Shown one piece after another: positions 10,368 through 21,600 of a DNA stretch of 23,551 nucleotides. The translations under genes and the position numbers were made by a program. Position 1 is the stretch's first letter. Every line of letters begins with the position of its first letter. The stretch is taken from the NCBI RefSeq assembly GCF_003324165.1, contig NW_025407906.1, forward strand, positions 1 to 23,551. The letters are read 5' to 3'. The stretch comes from Naegleria lovaniensis. Its lineage: Eukaryota; Heterolobosea; Eutetramitea; Acrasida; Naegleriidae. A model generated the notes under the pieces. It did not search any database. It was not told where the DNA came from and saw nothing but the letters and a program-made list of their open reading frames with translations.

Positions 10368-10686
10368 TAGTTGTGAGATAATGTAAAACCTTTTGTGTCA
10401 CAACAATGCTCTAAGAAGAACAACGGAATAGTAGGTTATTTTCTCCTTGAGATTCATTTTTGAATTGTCTAACATGAAATCACCACAATTGTGTAATTGT
10501 TCTGAAAAGAAACTTTGGAGGCTGATTAGCTTATGCGAATTTTAATAGAACGGAACCTTTCCAAACACACAGGCGCTTTCAAATTCGTTGCTCTTTTTTT
10601 ATTAAGACTAGACTGACAACTCCAACAGGTTGTGCTTTTTTGCCATTAGCTTGCACATTTGAATTATTCTTCACAGCTGACACCTT
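10368..10686. other. Convergent intergenic region
   Basis: 319 bp between the stop codons of the TRIM-like gene (+) and the low-complexity gene (-). It holds a T-run at about 10590-10600 and no frame worth calling. It presumably contains both 3' UTRs; no clear polyadenylation signal can be singled out. Confidence 0.45.
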
Positions 10687-13600
10687 TCAAAACACATTAA
10701 ACAATCGATGAGGTGCAAAGTCTTCAATATCACTAATAATTTTCGAATATGTTGAAATCATTTCCTTGAAGGAATTATCGAGAGATTCAATTTTGTCTTC
10801 GTTCGAATGCAGCACGACAGAGGACACTTCGAGAAGTACCTCCACAATACTTCGAATGGACTCGAGCAATTCTTTTCTCTTTCCAATGCCGAGTAATTGT
10901 AAAAAACTTTCCTTATTTTCGAGCTCAGAGAATGAGATGTGACGTTTAGGCTTCGAATCATTCGTTTGAATTTGAGGAGAGGATGGTATCATTTTAGCAG
11001 GAAGAGCATGGTGTTTGGTCGTGGGTTGAGCAGTTTGGTTTCTGTGAGCTGTGCTATGTGGAGAGAGGACTGTGACATTCTTTTTCTGATGATGCGGTTG
11101 GTGGTTATGCAACTGACTGGTATGCCCATCCATAAGAGTTTTCTTGTTATTATTAAAATAATAAGAGGTGTGTTGTTGCTTTTGAAAAGCTTGTTGATCT
11201 AGTTTGTAGCGTTGTGAATTCAAAGCTACCGCAGTTTGGGAAGACAAGTGGTTTTGGTGCTTGGAAAGAACGTTGGCGCACAGCGAGGAAGAGTCTTTCA
11301 CCAATTCTAAAATCATGTTAAAATTAATGGAATGTTTTTTACATGATCTTCGTGTGGAGCAAAATATAAAATCAATCAAATCTTCGAGTGCATTCACCAT
11401 TTCATTCTCTGTTTCACAGATCATGTTAAAAAGTGTTTGAATGGATTTAGTGCTATTCAAATCTCCACAAATGCACAAAGCTGACTGAACAATTAGATCT
11501 TCCACTTGCCACACTAAATCCTCATGCACTAAACTCTCCCAAATATTCTGAATTTCTTGTGTCTGTTCTTCCAAGTCCATTTTCACTTGTTGGAGGTGGC
11601 AAACCTTTTCAGTGACCATTCTTAAATTTTCACCCATATTACCTGAATAGTTACGACTAAGGTTATTGTTATTGGGATTTGGAATATTTGTTCTTCTTTT
11701 GAACGCATTCTTGTATTTCTGCTTGGTTCTTTCCCATTCTTGAAGTGCTTCATCTTCATCATGACTCATGTCCTTACTTTGCTCATAACAATCTTTATCA
11801 CCGGATGAGAGAATTTGATCGACATAATAAATTTTCGAATTGCTATGGAGTGGTGACAACTCATAGGCATTTCTATCTTCATCATCGCTTTCATACGAGT
11901 ATCGTAACACATTCATAGTGCTTGATCTCTTGGTGTGGTGGTGACCAGCAGAAGGATGGACAGTCATGTTTGTGGCTTTTTGTTTGGGATGAGTGGTCGT
12001 ATGATCCAACTCTTTACTCTGACCCAAAAGAACTCTTACAAATTCAAGTGTTGGTTGATGATCCAAGTCTGAACAGTCGGTTCTTGTGTACTTTTTGCAA
12101 CCTTGCACATGATTTTTGCCCATCATGGTGTTGTTTCCATGATGAGAGATTGCAGATACACCACAACCATTACTTGGCATGCATGCTTTCATCATGTTGG
12201 TTGAGAGATGAGGTGTTTCTTTTTCTTTGGGAGTCTGTGTTGAAGAAAGAAGAGCAGTTGTTGATGGGTTCGAAAAAGGATCAATTCGAGTTGAATGCAA
12301 GCCTTGATGGAATTTTGTATCGTGTTGTTGTTGCTGCTGATGACTACTCAAGAGATCAGGTTGTTGAATACTAACTGAAGGCTCAAGAGTCTTCTTATCG
12401 AACGATGAGCCTTCTTGTTGTTGTGTGATTGTTGTTGTAGTAGTGTGGTCACTTTGAAAATTGAGGCTGCTACTGCTGCTACCAGGTGACACAACTCTTT
12501 CACAAGCAATTTCGGTGTTTTTTTGAGGAACAGAAATTGTGTTTCTACAACTACTCACAGCATGATAATTTGATGTCTCGTGATGTGGTTGATGATGTGA
12601 AGCAATGTTGCTCGTACTACCCAATACAATTGGCTTATTTGGTGATGATGTGTGGTCGTTTACAACATCACTGTTCTCAATAATGGATTGGCAGTCATGG
12701 TTCAGATGAGCAGTATGAGATGGTTCAAGATGATCATCTCGAGTTGAAAGAGTCACAGTCTTGTTCAAATCCTTCTCTTCAAAGAGAGAATGATGATGGT
12801 TCTGATGTATATAAAGTAAGGGTGAAGTGGTAGATGTGGAAGATAAGACCTTGGTAGCATTGGTCGTTGTGGTTGGATTTGTCAAATCATTTCCACTCTT
12901 ATGGTTCATTAATGTAATGGAAGAAGCATCTTGTGGACGAATGGTCATTGTTGGGAGACGACAATGAATTGGAAAACCCTCTTCGAGTATTCTCAAATCA
13001 TCGTCTAAAGGCTCCAATACTTGGAGAGTTTTTGGGAATTGAGTAGATGCTTCCGTCTTGTCATGAGGATGAGGTTCTTGATCATTCTTCTCCATTCGTC
13101 GTTTCATGTGGTTGAGAAGTGAATGTTCTTGATCCACAAAACTTGTCGATAAGGGTTGTAAGGTCGGTGAGAGAGAAGTCAAATTGGGAGAATTTGGACA
13201 AGTCATACTCTTGGAAGTACAATGAAAATCAGTAGAATTGTGACGATGGGTTTTACCACGAGACCATTCACGCCCAGAGGATGTATGAAATTCATCCAAG
13301 AATGGAGTACTTGTAGTTGCAACTGTTTTGCATGTGGATTGGGTCGATAGACTGTTCAAAGTCGATTTGGTGAAGCTATGACTGCTACTACACGGCCTCA
13401 ATGGTGTAGAGAGAGGAGTGGCATAGTTACTACTACCAATACTGCCACTATGACTCATTGTAGATCCTTTGGAATGACATGGAGTGTTATGGTTGGTGCT
13501 GGTTGTTGTTGTTGTTCTTGTGGAAGGTGTCTTTAAGACATTCTTCTGACTCATTCCAACAACATCATGATTTGCACCTCCAACAGTTGTTGAGAGAGAA

Positions 13601-13881
13601 TACGAAGTGGTTTTCATGAAAGAGGAGAGGTGAGGCTGTTGTTTGACTGACCGAGTCGTGGAGGGGTTGCTAGTGCTGCTGGTCGTTCCTTTCGATTGCA
13701 TCCGTTGTGGTTGTGGTGGTTGTTTCTGATGAACGAAAGTCTTGTTGCATGATGAATGATGAGAATTCATCTTACTGGTTGGTTGAGTAGAGTAAGTCAG
13801 AGGAGCATTTGTTGATAATGATCTTGAAGTAGTAGAAGTAGCAGTAGTGGTGGTGGAATTGGTTAAGCTTCCGATCATCAT
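10687..13881 (-). CDS. Large low-complexity protein, unknown function
   Basis: Uninterrupted 1064-residue frame starting at a double ATG (MMIGS). Residues 1 to about 730 are rich in Ser, Thr, His, Gln and Asn with short homopolymers and no visible fold. At about 725-745 there is a basic stretch (KYKNAFKRRTNIPNPN). Two ordered, mostly helical parts follow: about 748-870 (EKVCHLQQVKMDLEEQTQEI, then WQVEDLIVQSALCICGD) and about 980-1053 (SFSELENKESFLQLLGIG, then KELLESIRSIVEVLLEVSS). A second disordered, His/Gln-rich linker separates them. No catalytic motif, signal peptide or membrane segment is seen. The design (long disordered N-terminus, short helical C-terminus) suits a regulatory or scaffold protein, but no function can be assigned. 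Length and lack of stops in a biased frame make it a real gene. Confidence 0.75.
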   Translation of the reverse strand: MMIGSLTNSTTTTATSTTSRSLSTNAPLTYSTQPTSKMNSHHSSCNKTFVHQKQPPQPQRMQSKGTTSSTSNPSTTRSVKQQPHLSSFMKTTSYSLSTTVGGANHDVVGMSQKNVLKTPSTRTTTTTSTNHNTPCHSKGSTMSHSGSIGSSNYATPLSTPLRPCSSSHSFTKSTLNSLSTQSTCKTVATTSTPFLDEFHTSSGREWSRGKTHRHNSTDFHCTSKSMTCPNSPNLTSLSPTLQPLSTSFVDQEHSLLNHMKRRMEKNDQEPHPHDKTEASTQFPKTLQVLEPLDDDLRILEEGFPIHCRLPTMTIRPQDASSITLMNHKSGNDLTNPTTTTNATKVLSSTSTTSPLLYIHQNHHHSLFEEKDLNKTVTLSTRDDHLEPSHTAHLNHDCQSIIENSDVVNDHTSSPNKPIVLGSTSNIASHHQPHHETSNYHAVSSCRNTISVPQKNTEIACERVVSPGSSSSSLNFQSDHTTTTTITQQQEGSSFDKKTLEPSVSIQQPDLLSSHQQQQQHDTKFHQGLHSTRIDPFSNPSTTALLSSTQTPKEKETPHLSTNMMKACMPSNGCGVSAISHHGNNTMMGKNHVQGCKKYTRTDCSDLDHQPTLEFVRVLLGQSKELDHTTTHPKQKATNMTVHPSAGHHHTKRSSTMNVLRYSYESDDEDRNAYELSPLHSNSKIYYVDQILSSGDKDCYEQSKDMSHDEDEALQEWERTKQKYKNAFKRRTNIPNPNNNNLSRNYSGNMGENLRMVTEKVCHLQQVKMDLEEQTQEIQNIWESLVHEDLVWQVEDLIVQSALCICGDLNSTKSIQTLFNMICETENEMVNALEDLIDFIFCSTRRSCKKHSINFNMILELVKDSSSLCANVLSKHQNHLSSQTAVALNSQRYKLDQQAFQKQQHTSYYFNNNKKTLMDGHTSQLHNHQPHHQKKNVTVLSPHSTAHRNQTAQPTTKHHALPAKMIPSSPQIQTNDSKPKRHISFSELENKESFLQLLGIGKRKELLESIRSIVEVLLEVSSVVLHSNEDKIESLDNSFKEMISTYSKIISDIEDFAPHRLFNVF

Positions 13882-14608
13882 GGATTGACTACTCAGAGAG
13901 GTATTAATAAATTAATTGAAGATGATGAATTTTGTTGAAGGGAGGGTGGTCCAATGTTGTTGAAACAAACAAACGGAATGCAGTAGACGTAGTATGGTGG
14001 CTGGTTTGGATGATGAGGAATTGGATCTTGTTGCTTCACTGGAATGGTGTGTAGACTTTCCAATTATTTTGTTTCAAACTGAAATATTAAATAAAGTGAT
14101 TGCAAGAACATGAAATGCAGAAGGACAAGGAGTTCGTTTCAAAACAGAAGGTGTTAATAACGACCGGATGCAATCAGATTTCTTGTTTTTCTTCACTCCA
14201 AATCCTAGCAACAAGACTTTTCAGGAAAGTTTGAAATTTGAAGATGGGTTTTTTTTGAAGACATTGAATTTGGAGGGAAAGATTGAATTCTGGAAAAGGA
14301 AATTGCATTGTTTGGAGAGAGGATTCTTGAGACTGCATGACGTGTGTTCGTCTACATCTTTCCTGGAGAAGGGTGTAGTGAAAAGGTGAATGGTTGATTT
14401 GAGAGAATGTAATTTAAATGAACAATGTCTTGTGTTGTTGTCAAATGAACAACGTGTTGTCACAACAATGTTCTCCAAGAACAAGTGATTCACTTTCCAA
14501 TGGAGAGTATTAGGACAATAGGAAAGTAAATTGGAAAGTGAAATGCAACAATGGTGAATGAAGTCCAATAAATTATTAAAATTTTCAATAGGAATAAAAA
14601 TTTAAATC
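13882..14608. promoter_or_regulatory. Divergent intergenic region, low-complexity and DUF971 genes
   Basis: 727 bp between two divergent starts. It contains the inverted repeat at 14489-14542. A 73-codon ATG frame at 14168-14389 (+) has no recognisable features and could be chance or a small protein. A longer minus-strand frame (14221-14568) has no ATG. Both genes' promoters should lie here. Confidence 0.45.
14489..14542. repeat. 13-bp perfect inverted repeat upstream of the DUF971 gene
   Basis: Left arm 14489-14501 (TTCACTTTCCAAT) and right arm 14530-14542 (ATTGGAAAGTGAA) are exact reverse complements with a 28-bp spacer. A further partial copy (GGAAAGTAA) lies just before the right arm. 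The element ends 66 bp before the start codon, where it could be a factor-binding pair or a leader hairpin. Confidence 0.5.
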
Positions 14609-15481
14609 ATGCTTTCAAATCACTTGCTCCGATCAGGATTCAAATCGAACACAGGATTGGCGATTCATAAATTGCTCATGTCCTATCATCCGCATCAACA
14701 ATTATTATGCAGTCCAGTGAACACATCAAGTTTTGTAGAACCATTTACAAATCAAATCCACAATTTTTCAATCAAGCTCCGATGGCATAGCAACACGAAT
14801 AAAGAAGAAGATAGGACCACCACAATAACATCAACAAGCTCCAATAGAGATCCTAGTAATAGAACAGAAAATCTTTCTAATATTCGTGAAACATTTCATC
14901 ATTATGCCTCCACCATTCCGAGCCATTTGGTGAGAGAATCAACACTCCCTCATCATCATCAACAACATGTCATCGATAAACCCTTGGATCCCAAACATCC
15001 CTATGGTCCCGATCAAGTCAAAGTCCAAGAAATCAAATTAAGAAAACAACGCAAACAATTAGAATTACATTTTGAAATTACTCGTTCCATGATCATCATG
15101 AATAATAATGGAGAGGAAGGCTCACAATCTTCAACACTCGATCTGGTTGGTACTCTCCCAGCCGAGTTATTGCGAGTAGAGAGCCCTTCTGCGGAGGTTC
15201 AAGGAGAGAATGGTCAAAAGAGACTCATCTATGGCAAGAAGTTTGTTCAAATCTTGCAAATTGAAACAGTCGGTTCATATGCAATCAGGCTCATCTTCTC
15301 GGATGGACATGATAGTGGCATCTATTCGTGGAGTTACTTGTACGAAATGGCACAACGGAAATATTCCTTGATGAAACAATATATTAAAGATTTGAGAGCA
15401 GCAGGAAAGAGTCGTTATCCTAGAGAATATTTGAAAAAGATGAAGGACCAACAGCAACCAAGTTCTTCAAAGAATGAGTAG
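14609..15481 (+). CDS. DUF971 (GBBH-like N-terminal) protein, probably mitochondrial
   Basis: 290-residue protein. The N-terminal 60 residues are rich in Ser/Leu/Arg/His with almost no acidic residues until about residue 47, as expected for a mitochondrial targeting sequence (MLSNHLLRSGFKSNTG). A disordered linker follows. The C-terminal half holds a DUF971 domain (PF06155): TLPAELLRVESPSAEVQG (about 180-197), then ILQIETVGSYAIRLIFSDGH and DSGIYSWSYLYEMAQ (about 215-248). The same fold is the N-terminal domain of gamma-butyrobetaine and trimethyllysine hydroxylases and is fused to the Fe-S scaffold HCF101 of plants, which hints at a role near Fe-S assembly; that is inference. No hydroxylase domain follows, so it is a stand-alone version. 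The Ctf18 ATG lies only 108 bp downstream on the same strand. Confidence 0.8.
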   Translation: MLSNHLLRSGFKSNTGLAIHKLLMSYHPHQQLLCSPVNTSSFVEPFTNQIHNFSIKLRWHSNTNKEEDRTTTITSTSSNRDPSNRTENLSNIRETFHHYASTIPSHLVRESTLPHHHQQHVIDKPLDPKHPYGPDQVKVQEIKLRKQRKQLELHFEITRSMIIMNNNGEEGSQSSTLDLVGTLPAELLRVESPSAEVQGENGQKRLIYGKKFVQILQIETVGSYAIRLIFSDGHDSGIYSWSYLYEMAQRKYSLMKQYIKDLRAAGKSRYPREYLKKMKDQQQPSSSKNE

Positions 15482-15589
15482 AATCATGGAAATCATGTGT
15501 GGAACATGTTGAGATTTAAGTGTTTTAAAAATGCGTAACGGTCATTTTGTTAGACTTTCCCCGCCTTTTTTTTTTAACAAATTCAAAAA

Positions 15590-18500
15590 ATGTTCAAAAG
15601 AGACCGAAGCCAATTTGAGTACAAAGTTTCGGAAGCCAATCATCACGAGCATGACGAGAGTGATGATGATGAGCATACTCTCATATCATCCACACTTGAA
15701 GAAAACATTAGAAATCATGCCTCTAAAGAATTGAAAAGAATTAAATTTCTTTCTCCACCTTCTCATCCGACCATGAGTAGTATCATTCAGGATGATCTCA
15801 GCAAGTTATCTTCGGAATCATCGTTATTCAATGGAATTCATTATGAAATTCCTTCTCTAGATACAGACTTTATTACTTGCATTGGCTCAAAAGGAGGTGA
15901 TATGTGTTATTTGACTTTTTTGGATGATGAAAAAGAAGAAACACGTGTAGCAACTAGTTCCCGAGAAGCAATCTTTGCCAAAATACCAGCCAACAGAATC
16001 TTGAAAAAACCAATGAGTGAATTATTGGAAGATGTACAGCGACTTAGATATGAAGAAGAGATCAAGAAAAAGGCAAGAGCTCAGACGAATGCATCCTCCC
16101 GTCACGCTGTTGATGCTGCAGATATGATGAATGATGTTCAATTTTCAAGCAATGCAAAACAAAAGTATGAGCTACTTGTTGACAAGTATGCTCCAACCTC
16201 GTATTTGGATTTACTAACAGATGATGTAGGTACTTGATAATTTTCTGTGTGCCTCTAACAATGACATTCATGTCACATTATTAATTTATGATGGAATCCT
16301 TTGGATAAAAGAAAACCAATGCTGAGGTATTGAAATGGATCAAGGAATGGGATCCCATAGTATTTCCAGAAACAGCCAAGACGAAAAAAATCAAACCAAC
16401 AACACAAGAAAAGCCAAAGAATCCATTAATGACAGTTTTTGGTTCAGTGAGCTCCCAAAAGTCGGCAAAGGATGAGAAGAACACTTCCAACAAGTTTAAT
16501 AACAGTTCAAAATCCTCAAACAATGCAACCAAGGGACCAGATCACCGTATTTTGCTCATTTCAGGTAAGTGTGAAATTATCATTTTTACTTTTTCTTCGA
16601 ATCTTAATGTCACTCTGAAAATACCCTTCGTGCAGGCCCTCCTGGTATTGGTAAAACAACTCTAGCGCATATTTGTGCCAAGCAAGCAGGATATGAACCA
16701 CATGAAGTGAATGCATCTGATGATCGTTCTAAGGACAAACTCATTCCAGAAATTCAAAAAGTGACCCAAATGCAAACAGTTTTTGGTAGCAAAAAACCCA
16801 AACTCTTAATATTAGATGAAATTGATGGAGTTCAAAACTCTGAAAACAAGTCTGTCATTTCAGAAATTCTGAACATGACCTATCCTAAAAACAAATCATC
16901 GTCTCAAAAAGACAATAATGAAAGTTCGAGCAAAACTAAAAAGACTAAATCAGGAGTGAAGCTAGATAAGAAGACCAAAAAGAAGAAGGATCAAGGCATC
17001 ATGAGACCTATTATTTGCATTTGTAATGACCAGTAAGTGGCACGCTTTTGAATACTCTATTTTTTACAAGAATATTCTATGGACATTCTTAGTTATTCTC
17101 CTGGCCTTAAAGAATTGAGACAAAAAAGCAAGTTAATTATTTTCAGAAGAGATGACTACAGAACTGATAACACACAACGAATTGTAGATCGACTTGGTAT
17201 AATCTTACGAAAAGAGAGTCATCCTTTAGCCAACGTGGGTAAACACGAATTGACACAATTTGTAAAGGACTCTGACAATGATATTCGTTCATGTCTCAAC
17301 ACTATTCAATTTATGGGTTTTCATGGATCCAATTCTATGAAAGAGTTAATGACCATTTCGAAAGATGTCAAATCGGATATTTTCGATGCCATGAATCTCG
17401 TCTTTAAAACCAAGAAGATTGACAAATCCTTAATTTCCAAATATCAGGAAAACCGCATTTCACTATTTAATTCGTTTTTAAGCGAATTGGACAAGTTTGA
17501 TTCTATTGCGAATGGATGTTTTGAAAATTATTTATCATTCTGCTCTGGAAGTTCTATGAATGACATTGCAGACTCTCTTTCATTCCTTCAATGGTCTGAC
17601 ATGATTGACGTTGCTTCCAATCGATATCAAGAACGATCCCTTCAAGTCTACAGAGCTGCTTCACTTGTGAAATTCTTTGTTGCTTGTAAAAAGTCTGGAT
17701 TTGACACTAGCAATGACTTTATTCAATATCCAAAACAGCAAGGAGATGCCAAACGATCCTTCAACCACAAACACAACGTTCTCAAATCTCTCTTTTTGAA
17801 TTGTTTTACTCATGAATTTGTAAAGGCCAATAAGAACGATAGAGACTCACAGACTAGTGGAAACTTGTTGACAACATCCTCAGTCAAAGACATGGCCACT
17901 GATCTCGTACCATATTTGTATCAAATTCTCGATACCAAATGTTTGTCAGGACTCAATACTGGAGCTGCTCTCTCATCTTTGGCTCATTCTGGAATGAAAG
18001 GCCTCAAACAAATGATCAAGAGCGATCAAGAACGTCAATCGTTTGAAGCAATTTTGGATATTTGTTTATCGTACGGTATTGGAGTGAAGCAGACCTATGT
18101 GAATGAAAAATATGAAAGCACATTGGATCCTCCCTTAGATGAAATTGCATTCTATCCTTTGAAATCATCACAGAGTGGTATGGATGTGAATGCCAAGGGT
18201 CTTGTCACTCCTTCCAAAGTGAACAAGACGGACATTGCATCCTACTTTAAAAAGCCATCATCATCTAGCAGCAGCAATAGTAGTAACAGTAGTAACAGTA
18301 GTAACAAACAAGTAGAGAATGGTACAAGCAATGTATTGTCTGACCATTTTAAAAAGATTCTCTCGTCAGCTCTACACTTTGAAAAATTGGATAGAAAGTA
18401 CGGAAAGAAAGATCAAAAGGAGGCTCCTCAAAAAGCATCCTCAAATGATCTTAATTCTCTGTATGCACAATCTCCAAAACATACAAGTGCACAGACAGTC

Positions 18501-18620
18501 ATGGAATATAAAAAGAGAAGAAGATCACAACTGAAAGGAACAATTTCCATGTATTTGGAATTTCATGATGGAATGACAAATTCCATTCGAAGACCTGCCA
18601 AGACTAGTGAGTTTTTGTAG
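15590..18620 (+). CDS. CTF18: Ctf18, clamp-loader large subunit (alternative RFC), 4 exons
   Basis: AAA+ ATPase that, with Dcc1, Ctf8 and Rfc2-5, loads PCNA at replication forks and supports sister-chromatid cohesion. Exons are 15590-16225, 16312-16564, 16636-17032 and 17093-18620 (phases 0, 1, 2; all GT-AG), giving 937 residues, close to the size of animal CHTF18. Motifs: VDKYAPTSYLDLL before intron 1; Walker A GPPGIGKTT (297-305, its first Gly split by intron 2); NASDDRS; Walker B LLILDEIDG (Asp-Glu-Ile-Asp at 357-360); sensor 1 ICICND followed by YSPGLKEL across intron 3; and DNDIRSCLNTIQF. The C-terminal end (LEFHDGMTNSIRRP) matches the conserved Ctf18 tail that binds Dcc1-Ctf8. RMRP-like PIICICND and NASDDRS favour Ctf18 over Rfc1 or Elg1. 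A Lys-rich insert lies between Walker B and sensor 1. A PIP-box-like peptide (KTDIASYFKK) sits before a Ser/Asn repeat. The last 17 bp overlap the convergent gene. Confidence 0.93.
18255..18305 (+). repeat. Ser/Asn codon microsatellite in Ctf18
   Basis: TCA/AGC-rich triplets followed by three exact copies of the 9-mer AGTAGTAAC (18279-18305), coding Ser-Ser-Asn repeats in a predicted disordered linker. Length is likely to vary between strains. Confidence 0.8.
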
Positions 18621-21600
18621 ATGATAATCGAGTGTACATGTCCATCTTTCTTTTTGCGTGCTCTTTCATGTAAACGTCTAATAAATGATTCAAACGATTG
18701 TTCAAAAAACGATGCATGCGATTTGAGCTTTCTCCAAACTTGTGCTTCAAAATTGAATTTAAGGTTGAAAATTCAAATGAATGATCGTCAAGTATTTGAT
18801 TCCATTGAGCGTAACCATGTTTGGCACATCCTCTCAATAAAATCAAGTCATGAGCTTTGTTCCACCACGGATAATATGCAGAACATGTTGTACCATTCTC
18901 ATTAGTGTCGTCATGTATCTGGTGTTGTTCAAGTATGGTCTCAACTTGTGCAAGGTCCTCGTTGTTTTGAATGTGAGAATTCTTGTACTTGTGTACCACA
19001 TGATAAATGACAAACATGCAAGCAATACGCTGTAAAATTTTCACATTATTCAATCGATCTGTGGGAGTACCATCTGAATAATGTGAATAGCGCTGATCTA
19101 CTTGCTCTGAGAAATGATCTAACATGAATATACCAAATTCAGTCACTTGTTTCAGTGTTTTTTGTAAATTAGAAACTCTTCTAATGATATTAAAAAACTC
19201 GTACCATTTCTGGTCCTGTGTTGGAAAGCCCAAACCATATCTCCACAAAGTCGCTACAAACATCATTCGTTCTGTTGGCGTAAAACCTAGAACCGAAACC
19301 GAGTGATTGGGAAAAATTTTGATTTTCGGATTGGTGAGTTGTCTTTCAATAATTTTCAATTGAATCGTTTCATCCTCAATTTGATATTTCAATGCTCGAA
19401 TATTGGAACTAATTTTCTTTCGTTGTGTGACATCTTTGACTGTTTTGAGAGTGGCACTCAATTCCTCTACTTGATTCATCAATGCATTGAGATTGTCTGA
19501 GAGTTCATTTGCTACAGTTTCAGAATATTGTTGAATTTCTTCCTCACTGTATAATAAATCATCTGAAGAAGAGTTTAAAAATTGTTCGAAAAATCGATCC
19601 ATTGTTTCATCTTGATAATGAAGTAGAGATAATTCCATGGCAGTGGTATCCTTTCGTTTATGATCGTTACTGCCATTCATATGTTCCATCTTGACCAATG
19701 AAAGATCTGCTGTAGTTTTTGCAGACTTGATGAGTCTTGTCCAAAATATTTCACCAGGAAGATTGTCAATCTCTGCATGTAGAGAAGGGGATTTTCCAAG
19801 AGAGGGTACAGAACTCGTGGTGGGATTTTCCTTCCTTTGAAAATGTGTAATTTTCACATGGCTTAATGATTTGGCTGAAGAGTGAATCATCATATCGTAT
19901 GCTTGTGGTTGTTGTTGTTCCGTATGATTATTCTTCTCTGATAAAATTTCATCCAAGATACTCTCTGATAGATGTAGACTTTCCATGGATTGTAAAAATT
20001 CTAGTCCTTCTTGAGAAGTGAGTTCATCTAGCAATGGATCCAAACTCAAAGTGGAATCCTCACTGTTGTTCGTGAATAAATCTTTTGCAAAAATTCGTAA
20101 TGACGTCTCAAATTCAGAGAGTTGCTTTAAAAACATTCCTCGTATCATTTCATTTTCTGATAAATTTAAAATCATTGTTTCAAATTCTTCACAACACACG
20201 AGTCGTAGAATGGTTGTGCGTTTGTCAATTTTACAGAATCGTGTGAGTTGTTGCGAATCTATGATTGGATGATATGCAGAATCCATGACAATAATTGTAT
20301 CGAAATTCAATAAATCTATGGATGGATGAAGTTGAGTGCTCATAATTACAATAGGTGCAGTGGTGTTTGTTGTGGCATTATTCTTATTGGTTGACTCGCT
20401 GGATACAATCAATTGATATTGATACTCTTTGAATCGAATCAGTTCTTCAATCACGTATGGATAAGAAGATAAAATAAGTACTTTTTGCTTGAGTGATTTG
20501 CATCGTTGAAGAAGAGCCTCTAACAGAACTAACTTGGATGAGGACTGAATGAAATATTTCATAAATAATTCGTTATTCTGTGCAAAAGGTTCTTCCTTTT
20601 CGAGAAAGAATTGCAAGTAAGGATGTTCACAAGTCCTCAAAATATCTGAAAACATTTGTTGAAAGAGTGAAGAGTATTGCTGAGGTGTGTCACTGCTCTT
20701 AAAAACATTGGTGAGAGCGTTGAAATAGGCACTTTTCTTAAATATTTGTCTAAAGAAATATTTGTGGAGAGGTGTTAAATTCACAGTAAGCAACAAGTCT
20801 GCTCGTGGTTTGATGCATGCAAGAACGTCTTGCCGCTCTCTTCGTAGTAATAATTCTTTTGGAAAGTCCTGTATCGGACTGTTAGAATTTAGCAATGAAA
20901 TAAAAGGTCCACATGTCTCTGAATTATACATTTTGTCACTGATAAAGAGTGTAAAATCTATTTTCAGTTCTTTCAGCATCAGGAAAAGGTTTGATTTTGT
21001 TTTTTTTAACACATGTGCCTCATCTATAACTGCAATTGGCCATAGAAAATATTTGAACCATGTCTCGTCGTTTACAATACTCTCAATGGTTGTTAAAATA
21101 ATATTTACAGAGAAATTCAATCGATCTGTAGGTGTCAAATTTCGCTTTTGAATCGTTTGAATAATGAATTGCTTAATAATTTTTCTGTCATCAAGTAATC
21201 CGTCGTATACTGCAACTCTGAGATCAGGTGCCCAAAATGTAATTTGCTTTTTCCAATGCTCAATTCGATTTCGAGGAGAAATTATTAAAAACGGACCAGG
21301 TACATTATGATACATGGACATGGCTCTTAGGAAAGATATAGCTTGAGTTGTTTTGCCAAGACCGTGTTGATCTACCGCATATTGTAACATTCAAATTTAG
21401 AAATGTAAGGGCAGTGATACACTATTAAAACATACCACACAGTAAACAGGATTTGTGATGATTCCACATGGACCTCATCCATGCCACACCTTGAAGTTGA
21501 TAGTCAAATAATTCAAAATTGTGTCCTTCAACATTTGTGACACTCATTTTCGAAATTCCACGAGCCGTACGTTGAGATTCAGTTCGTTTCCTTGACAACA

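Noticed and set aside
11922-12374. 150-codon plus-strand frame inside the low-complexity gene
   Set aside because: It is antisense to a 1064-codon frame and its Trp/Cys-rich product looks like reverse reading of Ser/Thr/His codons.
10396-14480. Shared GTCACAACAATG motif at about 10397 and 14459, flanking the low-complexity gene
   Set aside because: Only 12 bases are identical, in a region full of CAA/TTG triplets; no evidence of a terminal repeat or mobile element.
14221-14568. 115-codon minus-strand frame upstream of the DUF971 gene
   Set aside because: It has no ATG, a Cys/Ser/Phe-rich composition typical of antisense reading, and covers the promoter region.
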